A stretch of DNA of 64,000 bases from JAKPQE01 sp041397845 (GCA_041397845.1 JAWKVW010000005.1:141885-205884); one strand, 5' to 3'. Shown: positions 1 through 9,016, numbered from the stretch's first letter. Notes: generated from the letters alone by a model not told the origin. Program-made: numbers and translations.

Positions 1-410
1 ATGTTCTCGCCGATGCTGCCGACCATCTCGGTGACGTAGCCGTCAACGGTCTTCACGGAGCCCGGATAGCCGGCCGCGCCAACGGCCTCGCGATCGCCGC
101 CAACGGCGAGAGCGACACCGGCGATGTCACGGACCATCTCCTGGAACTTGTCGTTGCGGGCAACGAAGTCGGTCTCGGAGTTGACCTCGACAACGGCCGC
201 GGCCTTGTCGCCAACGGCAACGCCAACCAGACCCTCGGCGGCAACGCGGCCGGCCTTCTTGGCGGCCTTGGCCAGACCCTTCTTGCGCAGCCAGTCGATC
301 GCGGCTTCCATGTCGCCGTCGTTCTCGGTCAGCGCGTTCTTGCAATCCATCATGCCCGCGCCGGTCTTCTCGCGCAGGTCTTTCACCATCGCGGCAGAAA
401 TCGTCGCCAT
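1..410 (-). CDS. tsf: Elongation factor Ts, N-terminal part (runs off the left edge)
   Basis: EF-Ts is the nucleotide-exchange factor that regenerates EF-Tu-GTP during translation in the cytoplasm. About 136 residues are visible from the start MATISAAMVKDLREKTGAG. The N-terminal UBA-like domain shows the family signature MMDCKNALTENDGD, followed by AAIDWLRKKGLAKAAKKAGR. The TDFVARND motif, which contacts EF-Tu, lies near residue 80. The ATG at 408-410 is the first start in frame and matches the usual family N-terminus. It lies 166 bp downstream of rpsB on the same strand, the standard bacterial rpsB-tsf pair, so the two are probably co-transcribed. The C-terminal dimerisation domain lies outside the window. 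Confidence 0.97.
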   Translation of the reverse strand, partial: MATISAAMVKDLREKTGAGMMDCKNALTENDGDMEAAIDWLRKKGLAKAAKKAGRVAAEGLVGVAVGDKAAAVVEVNSETDFVARNDKFQEMVRDIAGVALAVGGDREAVGAAGYPGSVKTVDGYVTEMVGSIGEN

Positions 411-576
411 CACAGCCTCGCTTGTTCGTCGAATCAGGTTCTTCTAACGGCATTTGGCGACGATCGCGCGACCGTCGCCCTGCCTCTCAAATCATTGTCC
501 CGGAGCGCCGCCGCGCGGACCTTGCCCCGGCCGGGCTTGCGGGCGGGCGGCAACCTGCCCCCGCCCCTGCCCGTTG

Positions 577-1356
577 TCAGCCTTCGTTGGCGGCCGAGGC
601 GACTTCGTCGAGCGCCGGCTCCTCGATCACCTCTTCGGAGGCGCCGAGGTCGATGCCCATGTCGCCCTGGGCGCGGCCGATGCCGTCGATGGCGGCGCGG
701 GCGATCAGGTCGCAATAGAAGGCGATGGCGCGGCCGGCGTCGTCATTGCCCGGAACCGGGAAGGTGATGCCGTCGGGATCGCAGTTGGTGTCGAGAATCG
801 CGGCGACCGGAATGCCAAGGCGGCGCGCTTCCTGGATGGCGATCGACTCCTTGTTGGTGTCGATGACGAACAGGAGGTCCGGCAGACCGCCCATGTCCTT
901 GATGCCGCCGAGGGCGCGCTCGAGCTTGTCGCGCTCGCGCTGGAGCGACAGGCGCTCCTTCTTGGTGAAGCCGGCCATGTCGCCGCCGAGCATCTCCTCG
1001 AGCTTGCGCAGGCGCTGGATCGAGATCGAGATGGTCTTCCAGTTGGTCAGCATGCCGCCGAGCCAGCGGGCGTTGACGTAATACTGGGCCGAACGACGGG
1101 CGGCGTCGGCGATGATGTCGGACGCCTGACGCTTGGTGCCGACGAAGAGCACGCGGCCACCGCCGGAGACGGTGTCGCTGACTGCCTTCAGCGCGCGATA
1201 GAGCATCGGCACGGTCTGGGCGAGATCGATGATGTGGATGTTGTTGCGGGCGCCAAAGATGAACTGGTCCATCTTCGGGTTCCAGCGGTGGGTCTGGTGA
1301 CCGAAGTGCACGCCTGCCTCAAGAAGCTGGCGCATGGTAAAATCGGGAAGAGCCAT
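577..1356 (-). CDS. rpsB: 30S ribosomal protein S2
   Basis: S2 is an essential protein of the small ribosomal subunit, assembled late and needed for S1 docking. The product is 259 residues, a normal length. The start MALPDFTMRQLLEAGVHFGH is chosen because it carries the conserved S2 N-terminal motif and has a good Shine-Dalgarno (AAGGAGAC) just upstream. Further family motifs include HRWNPKM, FVGTKRQA, NARWLGGMLTNW and the LPDLLFVIDTNKE block. The acidic C-terminal tail (EEVIEEPALDEVA) is typical of alphaproteobacterial S2. It is first in an rpsB-tsf operon with a clear sigma-70 type promoter about 150 bp upstream. Confidence 0.98.
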   Translation of the reverse strand: MALPDFTMRQLLEAGVHFGHQTHRWNPKMDQFIFGARNNIHIIDLAQTVPMLYRALKAVSDTVSGGGRVLFVGTKRQASDIIADAARRSAQYYVNARWLGGMLTNWKTISISIQRLRKLEEMLGGDMAGFTKKERLSLQRERDKLERALGGIKDMGGLPDLLFVIDTNKESIAIQEARRLGIPVAAILDTNCDPDGITFPVPGNDDAGRAIAFYCDLIARAAIDGIGRAQGDMGIDLGASEEVIEEPALDEVASAANEG

Positions 1357-1502
1357 TTCCCTTGTCTCCTTTACCGGTTTCTGCCTCCGCGGAACGGTTA
1401 CTTCGCCAAGCCGATCGCTCGAATTGACGGAAAGCACCGGAAGGCCGGCAAACGGACATATGCGCCCGCTCCGGCCGAACGTCCCGCGTGTGGGATGGCG
1501 GC

Positions 1503-1531
1503 CTTATAGGGTCGGCGGCGCGGGAATGCAA
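1503..1531 (-). promoter_or_regulatory. Predicted sigma-70 promoter of rpsB-tsf
   Basis: On the minus strand TTGCAT (-35, 1526-1531) is followed after exactly 17 bases by TATAAG (-10, 1503-1508). Transcription would start near 1496, leaving a 5' leader of about 140 nt before rpsB. This is inferred from the match and spacing only. The long leader leaves room for feedback control by S2, but no specific structure was identified. Confidence 0.6.
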
Positions 1532-1588
1532 GGCCCGCCGCCGGTTTCGTCGCGGTGCGCGCCGCTCTTTGCGAGGCGCTGTTGCCGG

Positions 1589-4500
1589 TCAGACCATCTG
1601 CACCTGGACGACGCCGGGCACCGACTTCACGGCGCCGGCGACCTGCGGCGAGATGAGGTAGCGGCCCGGCAGGCGCACCTCGACCTCCTTGGCGCCATCC
1701 TCAAGGATGAGGACGAGGCTGACATCGCCCTCGCCCTTCGCGGCGAGGCGCCGATGGATGCTGTCGAGCGGCGCCGGATCGCGCAGGAAGATGCGCATCG
1801 ACTTGACGTCGCGGCTGGCGACCTTGTCGAGCGGCTCGACCGTCTGGATGCGGACGCGCACCTCCTCGTCGCGCTCCTCGGCCGCGACCAGGACGACAAC
1901 GGACTGGCCGGGCTCGAGCATGTCGCGATACTGGTTCAGCGCCTCGGAGAACATCACCGCCTCGTATTCGCCGGTCGGGTCGGAGAGCTGGATGATGCCG
2001 ATGCGGCCGCCGGTGCGGGTCTTGCGCTCGTTGCGGATGGTCACCGTGCCGGCGAGCCGGCCAGCGACGGCGCCGGCGCGCACGGCGCGGACGAAATCGG
2101 CCCAGTACTGGACGCGCATCTTTTCCAGAATCGGCCCGTAGCCGTCGAGCGGATGGGCGGAGAGATAGAAGCCGACGGAATCCTGCTCGCGGTGCAGCCG
2201 CTCGGAGGGCAGCCAGGATTCGACGCGCGGCAGGTCGATGGTTTCGGCCGAACCGCCACCCCCCTCGCCGAACATGTCGCCCTGGCCGAGCTCGGCGTCG
2301 GAGGCGGTGCGGGCGGCATGACCGAGGATGAAGTCGATGCCGGCGAAGACGCGGGCCCGGTCGGGCTCGAAATCATCAAAAGCACCGGCGGCGATGAGGC
2401 TTTCCAGCGTGCGCTTGTTGACGGTGCGCGGACTGATGCGGGCGGCGAAGTCGGCAAGGTCGCGGAACGGCGCCTCGGCGCGGTGCTCGACGATGTGCTC
2501 GACGGCCTGCCGGCCGACACCCTTCAGCGCCGCGAGGGAATAGAAGATGGTGCCGTCGCGCACGTCGAACTCGACGGCCGAGGCATTGATCGAGGGCGGC
2601 GCGACGCGGATGCCGAGGCGCATGGCCTCGCGGCGGAAGATCGCCAGCTTGTCGGTGTTGCCCATGTCGAAGGTCATCGAGGCGGCGATGAACTCGCCGG
2701 GGTAGTTCGCCTTCAGCCAGGCGGTGTGGTAGGCGACGAGCGCGTAGCAGGCCGAATGGCTCTTGTTGAAGCCGTAGCCGGCGAACTTGTCGACAAGGTC
2801 GAACACGAATTCGGCGCGGGCGCGCTCGACGTCGCGGGCGACGGCGCCCTCGACGAAGCGCGAGCGCTGGGCGTCCATTTCTGCCTTGATCTTCTTGCCC
2901 ATGGCGCGGCGCAGAAGATCGGCTTCGCCGAGCGTATATCCGGCGAAGACCTGGGCGATCTGCATCACCTGTTCCTGATAGATGATGACGCCATAGGTGT
3001 CGCGCACCACCGGCTCGATCGTCTCGTGCAGGAATTCGGGCTGTTCCTCGCCGTGCTTGCAGGCAAGGTATTTCGGGATGTTCTCCATCGGCCCCGGCCG
3101 GAACAGGGCGACAAGGGCGATGAGGTCCTCGATGTTGGTCGGATGGGCGCGGCGCATGAGGTCGCGCATGCCGCCACTTTCAAACTGGAACACGCCGATC
3201 GTCTCGGCCCGTTGCAGCATGGCGTAAGTCTTTTCGTCGTCGAGCGGAATTGCCGATATGTCGATTGTCGGGCCGCCATTGCGGGCGATGAGATCGACGG
3301 CGCGCTGGATGACGCTGAGGGTCTTCAGGCCGAGGAAGTCGAACTTCACGAGGCCGCCCTGCTCGACCCACTTCATATTGAACTGGGTGACCGGCATGTC
3401 CGAGCGCGGGTCGCGGTAGAGCGGCACGAGGCTGGCGAGCGGCCGGTCGCCGATGACGATGCCGGCGGCGTGGGTCGAGGCGTGGCGGTAAAGCCCCTCG
3501 AGGCGTTGGGCGATATCGAGCAGGCGGGCGACGATCGGCTCCTCGTCACGCTCGGCCTGCAGGCGCGGCTCCTCCTCGATCGCCTTGCCGAGCGGCGTCG
3601 GGTTGGCCGGGTTGTTGGGCACCAGCTTGGCGAGGCGGTCGACCTGGCCGTAGGGCATCTGCAGGACGCGGCCGACGTCGCGCATGACGGCGCGCGCCTG
3701 CAGCGTTCCGAAGGTGATGATCTGGGCGACGTGGTCGCGGCCGTAGCGCTGCTGGACGTAGTGGATGACCTCGTCGCGACGCTCCTGACAGAAGTCGATG
3801 TCGAAGTCAGGCATCGAGACGCGTTCCGGATTGAGGAAGCGTTCGAACAGCAGGCCGAAGCGCAACGGATCGAGGTCGGTGATGGTCAGCGCCCAGGCGA
3901 CGACGGAGCCGGCGCCGGAACCGCGGCCCGGACCGACCGGGATGCGCTGAGACTTCGCCCATTTGATGAAGTCGGCAACGATGAGGAAGTAGCCGGGGAA
4001 CTTCATCCGCTCGATGACGTCGAGCTCGAATTCGAGGCGGGCCTCGTAGTCGGCGACGGTGAAGCCATCGGAGGGCGGCTGGGCGGCGAGCCGGCGGGCG
4101 AGACCCTCGGCGGCCTGCGTCCGCAGTTCCCTTGCCTCCTCGCGCTCGGCATCCTCGCCGGTGCCGATGAACCGCGGCAGGATCGGCGCTCTCGTCTTCG
4201 GCCGGTAGACGCAGCGTCGGGCGATTTCGATGGTGTTCTCGATCGCCTCGGGCACGTCGGCAAAGAGCGCGACCATCTCGGCGCGGGTCTTGAAGCCGTG
4301 CTCGGGCGTGAGATGGCGGCGGTTCTCCTCGGCAATGACCCGCCCTTCAGCAATGCAGATCAGGGCGTCATGGGCCTCGAAATCGCCGCGCTCGGCAAAG
4401 AACGGCTCGTTGGTGGCAACGATCGGCAGATCGAGCTCATAGGCAAGATCGACGAGCGGCGCCTCGACCTGCCGTTCGGTGTCGGTGCCGTGGCGCTGCA

Positions 4501-5047
4501 GCTCGACATAGAGCCGATCGCCGAAGATTGCCGCAAGCCGCTCCAGCCGGGCCCGGGCAAGATCGGGGAGACCGGCGGCGAGCGCCATGTCCACCGGCCC
4601 GCCGGGGCCGCCGGTCAGGGCAATGATGCCGTCGGAATGCTCGCGCAGGAGATCGATGCCGACATGCGGGCGCAGGGCCGCGTCGGTATCGAGGAAGGAG
4701 CGGCTGACAAGCTGGATGAGGCCGCTATAGCCGGCCTCGGTCGCGGCGAGCAGAACGAGGCCCGGCATGACCGGTGCGCCGCCGCCCGGCTTGCGGCTCG
4801 GCTCCTGATCGGCGAACTCGACCGCGAGCTGGCAGCCGACGATCGCCTGAATGCCGGCACCGGCCGCCTTCTGCGAAAACTCGAGTGCGCCGAAGAGATT
4901 GCCGGTATCGACGAGGCCGAGCGCCGGCATGTCGTCCTTGCGGGCGAGATCGACAAGCTTGCCGACCGGCAGGGCCCCCTCGAGCAACGAGTAGGCGCTG
5001 TGGGCGCGCAGATGCACGAACCCCGGATCGGTCGCCAGTTCCGACAT
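1589..5047 (-). CDS. dnaE: DNA polymerase III alpha subunit
   Basis: This is the replicative DNA polymerase catalytic subunit (C-family, DnaE1 type), 1152 residues, the usual length. The N-terminal PHP domain begins at FVHLRAHSAYSLLEGALP. The polymerase palm has PDFDIDFCQERRDEV and KFDFLGLKTL, which hold the metal-binding aspartates. The block VGPGRGSGAGSVVAWAL and the fingers region GVIIYQEQVMQIAQ are typical of DnaE. The C-terminal part (about residues 985-1060) reads as the OB-fold region (AGTVTIRNERKTRTGGRIG). The gene is oriented with the 35-residue small gene 72 bp upstream and may be co-transcribed with it. Nothing suggests the error-prone DnaE2 paralogue: there is no imuA/imuB cassette next to it. 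Confidence 0.97.
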   Translation of the reverse strand: MSELATDPGFVHLRAHSAYSLLEGALPVGKLVDLARKDDMPALGLVDTGNLFGALEFSQKAAGAGIQAIVGCQLAVEFADQEPSRKPGGGAPVMPGLVLLAATEAGYSGLIQLVSRSFLDTDAALRPHVGIDLLREHSDGIIALTGGPGGPVDMALAAGLPDLARARLERLAAIFGDRLYVELQRHGTDTERQVEAPLVDLAYELDLPIVATNEPFFAERGDFEAHDALICIAEGRVIAEENRRHLTPEHGFKTRAEMVALFADVPEAIENTIEIARRCVYRPKTRAPILPRFIGTGEDAEREEARELRTQAAEGLARRLAAQPPSDGFTVADYEARLEFELDVIERMKFPGYFLIVADFIKWAKSQRIPVGPGRGSGAGSVVAWALTITDLDPLRFGLLFERFLNPERVSMPDFDIDFCQERRDEVIHYVQQRYGRDHVAQIITFGTLQARAVMRDVGRVLQMPYGQVDRLAKLVPNNPANPTPLGKAIEEEPRLQAERDEEPIVARLLDIAQRLEGLYRHASTHAAGIVIGDRPLASLVPLYRDPRSDMPVTQFNMKWVEQGGLVKFDFLGLKTLSVIQRAVDLIARNGGPTIDISAIPLDDEKTYAMLQRAETIGVFQFESGGMRDLMRRAHPTNIEDLIALVALFRPGPMENIPKYLACKHGEEQPEFLHETIEPVVRDTYGVIIYQEQVMQIAQVFAGYTLGEADLLRRAMGKKIKAEMDAQRSRFVEGAVARDVERARAEFVFDLVDKFAGYGFNKSHSACYALVAYHTAWLKANYPGEFIAASMTFDMGNTDKLAIFRREAMRLGIRVAPPSINASAVEFDVRDGTIFYSLAALKGVGRQAVEHIVEHRAEAPFRDLADFAARISPRTVNKRTLESLIAAGAFDDFEPDRARVFAGIDFILGHAARTASDAELGQGDMFGEGGGGSAETIDLPRVESWLPSERLHREQDSVGFYLSAHPLDGYGPILEKMRVQYWADFVRAVRAGAVAGRLAGTVTIRNERKTRTGGRIGIIQLSDPTGEYEAVMFSEALNQYRDMLEPGQSVVVLVAAEERDEEVRVRIQTVEPLDKVASRDVKSMRIFLRDPAPLDSIHRRLAAKGEGDVSLVLILEDGAKEVEVRLPGRYLISPQVAGAVKSVPGVVQVQMV

Positions 5048-5119
5048 GCCGTCCCCCCTCCCGAGCGATCACCGCCGCACCCGGCCGCCGCCCGGCAGAT
5101 GCCGGGCCGGGGTCCGGCG

Positions 5120-5227
5120 TCAGGCGGCAAGCTCGAGCCAGACGCAAACCGTCGACACGAAAAGCATGATCGCGCCTGCCGCAGCAATATCATGCACGAG
5201 GTCGGACACAATGGCTCTGATGCTCAT
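5120..5227 (-). CDS. 35-residue putative membrane peptide behind a LexA-like box
   Basis: This small open frame encodes MSIRAIVSDLVHDIAAAGAI followed by MLFVSTVCVWLELAA. It has a polar N-terminus and one hydrophobic segment (about residues 14-31) long enough to span the membrane. A strong Shine-Dalgarno GAGGAG sits 7 bases before the ATG at 5225-5227, which is the best reason to believe it is translated. Upstream, in order, are a TTGACT -35 box and a GTAC-N7-GAAC element close to the alphaproteobacterial SOS box. dnaE begins 72 bp downstream on the same strand. The size, single helix and SOS-like operator recall SidA of Caulobacter, a 29-residue SOS-induced division inhibitor, but I see no sequence evidence of homology. 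The function is unknown. Confidence 0.5.
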   Translation of the reverse strand: MSIRAIVSDLVHDIAAAGAIMLFVSTVCVWLELAA

Positions 5228-5282
5228 TCCACATCTCCTCGGCCTGTGGATATCACACACCCTGTCCACATGTTTTTTATTT

Positions 5283-5317
5283 GTTCTTTTTTTGTACCCG
5301 TTTCATGCGAGAGTCAA
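5283..5317 (-). promoter_or_regulatory. Putative SOS (LexA) operator and promoter upstream of the 35-residue gene
   Basis: On the plus strand 5283-5297 reads GTTC, seven T, GTAC. The alphaproteobacterial LexA box is a direct repeat GTTC-N7-GTTC, so this is one mismatch away with correct spacing. On the minus strand TTGACT at 5312-5317 would be the -35 hexamer of a promoter reading toward the small gene, which puts the LexA-like box over the -10 region, a normal repressor position. A direct repeat ATTGATCGATCG (5325-5336 and 5345-5356, 20 bp apart) lies just upstream. All of this is pattern-based. Confidence 0.45.
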
Positions 5318-5428
5318 TCGCGAAATTGATCGATCGCAAAGATGATTGATCGATCGGCGCCGCGGCGTCGGCGGCGCGCGTCCGGGAATCAAAGCGATAG
5401 CAGGCAGGGAGCGGCCGACGGCGGGCGG

Positions 5429-6196
5429 TCAGGCGTGCGGCAGTTCGTAGATCACGCCTTCATGGAGGGTGACGATGCGGTCCATGCGGTCGGCGAGCTC
5501 GAGATTGTGGGTGGCGATGAGCGCGCCGAGACCGGACGCCCTGACCAGCTTGGCAAGGGCGGCAAAGACGTGGTCGGCGGTATGCGGATCAAGGTTGCCG
5601 GTCGGCTCGTCGGCGAGAAGCAGGTGCGGCGCGTTGGCGACGGCACGGGCGATGGCGACGCGCTGCTGCTCGCCGCCGGAGAGTTCCGCCGGGCGGTGAT
5701 GGCCACGATCCGGCAGGCGCAGATAGGCGAGGAGCTGCTCGGCGCGGGTGCGGGCCTCGCGGGCATCGAGGCCGCGAATGAGCTGCGGCATCATGATGTT
5801 CTCAAGGGCGCTGAATTCCGGCAGCAGGTGGTGGAACTGGTAGACGAAGCCGATCTCGAGGCGGCGCTTCATGGTGCGCCCGGCGTCAGAGAGACCGCTG
5901 CAGGCGGTGCCGGCAACGAAGACCTCGCCGCTGTCCGGGCGCTCGAGCAGGCCGGCGATTTGCAGCAGCGTCGACTTGCCGGCGCCCGAGGGCGCGACGA
6001 GCGCAACGAGTTCGCCCTCGCGGACGACGAGGTCGGCACCGCGCAGGATCTCCAGCCGACCACCGGCGCCCTCCGGGAACCAGCGTTCGATGCCGGCAAG
6101 GCGCAGCGCCTCGCGACGGCCGGCGTGGGGGTCATGACGGCCGCCGGCGGCCGCTTCCGCTGCCGTGGCGCCGTGTGTGTCGATGTAGTCGGTCAT
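5429..6196 (-). CDS. lolD: Lipoprotein-releasing ABC transporter ATP-binding protein LolD
   Basis: LolD is the cytoplasmic ATPase of the LolCDE complex, which extracts lipoproteins from the inner membrane for transfer to the outer membrane. The product is 255 residues. Visible motifs are Walker A APSGAGKST, Q-loop region FVYQFHHLLPEFSALENI, signature LSGGEQQRVAIARA, Walker B LLLADEPTGNLD and the switch histidine in IATHNLE. The start MTDYIDTHG is taken because its ATG overlaps the lolC stop as ATGA (6193-6196), giving translational coupling. An in-frame ATG 45 bases upstream would invade lolC. The MacB-type ABC family is close in sequence; the lolC neighbour makes LolD the best call. Confidence 0.94.
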   Translation of the reverse strand: MTDYIDTHGATAAEAAAGGRHDPHAGRREALRLAGIERWFPEGAGGRLEILRGADLVVREGELVALVAPSGAGKSTLLQIAGLLERPDSGEVFVAGTACSGLSDAGRTMKRRLEIGFVYQFHHLLPEFSALENIMMPQLIRGLDAREARTRAEQLLAYLRLPDRGHHRPAELSGGEQQRVAIARAVANAPHLLLADEPTGNLDPHTADHVFAALAKLVRASGLGALIATHNLELADRMDRIVTLHEGVIYELPHA

Positions 6197-7461
6197 TCGT
6201 ATCTGAGGGCCTCGACCGGATCGAGGCGGGCTGCCCGCCATGCCGGATAAAGAGTGGCAAGGAATGAAAGCACCAGTGAAATCAGGACGATGGTGACGAC
6301 CTCACCGAAGTTCATCTCGGCCGGCAGACGGCTGAGATAATAGAGTTCCGGCGAAAACAGCTCGGTGCGCGTCAGCCAGGAAACGAACTGGCGGATGCTC
6401 TCGACATTGAGGCAGATGACGGTGCCGAGAATGAGGCCGGCGATCGTGCCGACCGTGCCGATGCTGGCGCCGGTGATGAAGAACACGCGCATCACGGCGC
6501 CGCGCGTCGCGCCCATGGTGCGCAGGATGGCGATGTCGCGGCCCTTTTCCTTCACCAGCATGGTGAGGCCGGAGACGATGTTGAGCGCGGCGACGAGCAC
6601 GATCAGCGTCAGGATCATGAACATCATGTTCCGCTCGACCTCGAGGGCGGAGAAGAAGGTGATGTTGCGCTGACGCCAGTCGGACAGGAGGATCGACCGG
6701 TCGGCGGCGGCCTCGACCGGCTGCCAGAAGGCGGCGACGTCGTCCGGATCGTCGATATAGACGTCGATGCCGGAGACGGTCTCGTCCTCGTTGAAATAGA
6801 GCTGCGCTTCGGCGAGCGGCATGAACACGAAGGTCGCATCGTATTCAGACATGCCGATCTCGAAGATCGCGGTGACGGGATAGACCTTGGTGCGCGGGGT
6901 CACGCCGAACGGCGTCGTCACCCCGTTCGGCGAGACGAGCGTGACCTTGTCGCCGACCTGCAGGCCGAGCTGCTGGGCGAGCCGGCGGCCGAGGGCGACG
7001 CCCTCGCTTTCGTCGAAGCCGTCGAGCGTTCCCTGGCGCAGATTGTCGGCAACCGTCTTCATTTTGAGCAGGTCGGCGGCGCGGATGCCGCGCACGAGCG
7101 CGCCGCTCGACTGGCTGCTGCCGGCGGCCAGCACCTGCCCCTCGATGAAGGGAATGGCCATGACGACACCGGGAACGCGCGCGACGCGCGAGGAGACCGC
7201 GTCATAGTCGGTCAGCGGCGCGTCGATCGGCTGAATGACGAGATGACCGTTGATGCCGAGAATCTTGGAGATGAGTTCGGTGCGAAAGCCGTTCATCACC
7301 GAGAGCACGACGATGAGCGTCGCCACGCCCAGCATGATGCCGAGGAAGGAAAAGCCGGCAATGATCGAGATGAACGTCTCGCGGCGGCGGGCGCGCAGAT
7401 AGCGTCCGGCCAGCATCCATTCGAAACGTGCAAAGGGCCGCGTTGCCGTCGGCTCGCTCAT
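6193..7461 (-). CDS. lolC: Lipoprotein-releasing system permease LolC/LolE
   Basis: This is the inner-membrane permease of the lipoprotein-sorting ABC transporter, 422 residues. The N-terminus has the family signature FEWMLAGRYLRARRRETFIS, then the first transmembrane helix (about residues 25-48) with SVMNGFRTEL. A large periplasmic domain follows (about 50-270), and three C-terminal helices start at FMILTLIVLVAALNIVSGL. The region VKEKGRDIAILRTMGAT is the cytoplasmic coupling segment typical of FtsX-like permeases. A single permease gene is paired with lolD, as is common in alphaproteobacteria where one protein probably replaces the LolC/LolE pair. Confidence 0.94.
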   Translation of the reverse strand: MSEPTATRPFARFEWMLAGRYLRARRRETFISIIAGFSFLGIMLGVATLIVVLSVMNGFRTELISKILGINGHLVIQPIDAPLTDYDAVSSRVARVPGVVMAIPFIEGQVLAAGSSQSSGALVRGIRAADLLKMKTVADNLRQGTLDGFDESEGVALGRRLAQQLGLQVGDKVTLVSPNGVTTPFGVTPRTKVYPVTAIFEIGMSEYDATFVFMPLAEAQLYFNEDETVSGIDVYIDDPDDVAAFWQPVEAAADRSILLSDWRQRNITFFSALEVERNMMFMILTLIVLVAALNIVSGLTMLVKEKGRDIAILRTMGATRGAVMRVFFITGASIGTVGTIAGLILGTVICLNVESIRQFVSWLTRTELFSPELYYLSRLPAEMNFGEVVTIVLISLVLSFLATLYPAWRAARLDPVEALRYE

Positions 7462-7602
7462 GACCGTTCCCCATCGGCGATCGCGCGGCCGGCGCGAATC
7501 GCCGGGACCGCCGCATTCAGGCGCATCATCGCGCAGTCGCGACCCGATCCGATAGTCCGGGGAGCCGCTGGCCCGCCGACCCCGCGCCCCGCCGGCGCAG
7601 CG

Positions 7603-8919
7603 TCAGCCAAGAAGACGGTTCAGCACCGCCTCGATCGACATGTTCTCGCGGGCGCCGGTTGCCCGGCGGCGAAGCTCGACCTCGCCGGCGGCAAGGCCCT
7701 TGGGGCCGATGACCACCTGCCAGGGCAGGCCGATGAGGTCCATCGTGGCGAACTTCGCGCCCGCGCGGTTGTCGACGTCGTCATAGAGGACCTCGACCCC
7801 GGCGGCGCGCAGCTTGCCGTAGAGCCCCTCGCAGGCAGCGTCGGTGGCCGCATCGCCCGGCTTCATGTTGATGATGCCGACCGAGAACGGCGCGATGGCA
7901 TCCGGCCAGATGATTCCGGCGTCATCGTGGCTGGCCTCGATGATCGCGGCGACAAGACGGCTCGGGCCGATACCGTAGGAGCCCATGTGGACGGGCCGCT
8001 CGACGCCATCGGGACCGGCGACGCGGGCATTCATCGGCTCGGAATACTTGGTGCCAAAATAGAAGATGTGGCCGACCTCGATGCCGCGGGCGGAAATGCG
8101 CCGGTCCTCGGGCACGGCGGCGAAGGCCGTCTCGTCGTGCTTTTCCTCGGTCGCGGCGTACATCGAGGTGAAGGCCTCGACGATCGGCGACAGATCGCCG
8201 TTGAAATCGGTGTCCTCGGCCGGGATCGGCAGGGAGAGCAGATCGGAATCGCAGAAGACAGCGCTCTCGCCGGTCGAGGCGAGAATGATGAATTCATGAC
8301 TCATGTCGCCGCCGATCGGCCCGGAATCGGCGCGCATCGGCACCGCCGTCAGGCCCATGCGGGCAAAGGTGCGCAGATAGGCGACGAACATGCGGTGATA
8401 GGAGCGGCGGGCGCCGTCGGCGTCGAGATCGAAGGAATAGGCATCCTTCATCAGGAATTCGCGCGAGCGCATGGTGCCGAAACGGGGGCGGACCTCGTCG
8501 CGGAATTTCCACTGCAGGTGATAGAGATTGAGCGGCAGGTCGCGATACGACCGCACGAAGGAGCGGAAGATCTCGGTGATCATCTCCTCGTTGGTCGGGC
8601 CGAACAGCATCTCGCGGTCGCGGCGGTCGGTGATGCGCAGCATCTCCTTGCCGTAGTCATCATAACGACCGCTTTCGCGCCACAGGTCGGCCGACTGGAT
8701 GGTCGGCATCAGGAGCTCGATGGCCCCTGCCCGGTCCTGTTCCTCGCGCACGATCTTCTCGATATTGCGCAGCACGCGATAGCCGAGCGGCAGCCAGGCA
8801 TAGATGCCGGCGCTCTCCTGCTTGACCATGCCAGCCCGCAGCATCAGCCGGTGCGATACGATCTCGGCCTCTTTCGGCGTCTCCTTGAGGAGGGGCAGGA
8901 AATAGCGTGACAGGCGCAT
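7603..8919 (-). CDS. proS: Prolyl-tRNA synthetase, short alphaproteobacterial type
   Basis: This enzyme charges tRNA-Pro with proline in the cytoplasm. It has 438 residues beginning MRLSRYFLPLLKETPKEAE. Class II motifs are visible: motif 2 in WKFRDEVRPRFGTMRSREF, and motif 3 in GSYGIGPSRLVAAIIEA. The anticodon-binding domain is at the C-terminus (FSVGIINMKPGDAATDAACE onward). It is much shorter than the roughly 570-residue E. coli type because the INS editing domain between motifs 2 and 3 is missing, as is normal for alphaproteobacterial ProS. Editing of Ala-tRNA-Pro would then need a free-standing deacylase encoded elsewhere. The gene lies 141 bp upstream of lolC on the same strand. Confidence 0.97.
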   Translation of the reverse strand: MRLSRYFLPLLKETPKEAEIVSHRLMLRAGMVKQESAGIYAWLPLGYRVLRNIEKIVREEQDRAGAIELLMPTIQSADLWRESGRYDDYGKEMLRITDRRDREMLFGPTNEEMITEIFRSFVRSYRDLPLNLYHLQWKFRDEVRPRFGTMRSREFLMKDAYSFDLDADGARRSYHRMFVAYLRTFARMGLTAVPMRADSGPIGGDMSHEFIILASTGESAVFCDSDLLSLPIPAEDTDFNGDLSPIVEAFTSMYAATEEKHDETAFAAVPEDRRISARGIEVGHIFYFGTKYSEPMNARVAGPDGVERPVHMGSYGIGPSRLVAAIIEASHDDAGIIWPDAIAPFSVGIINMKPGDAATDAACEGLYGKLRAAGVEVLYDDVDNRAGAKFATMDLIGLPWQVVIGPKGLAAGEVELRRRATGARENMSIEAVLNRLLG

Positions 8920-9016
8920 GGGTACAGCTCTTCATCTCGAATCCAGGCGCCAATCCGCGCCGGCGGCAGTCAAACCGCAAAGAGCGCGAAAAGACAAGAC
9001 CTCGAGGCCGGCCGGC

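Noticed and set aside
1334..5329. A 1331-codon open frame on the plus strand opposite dnaE, and similar long frames opposite nuoG, lon and others
   Set aside because: They mirror the codons of conserved minus-strand genes, as expected in GC-rich DNA, have no recognisable domains and no credible starts.
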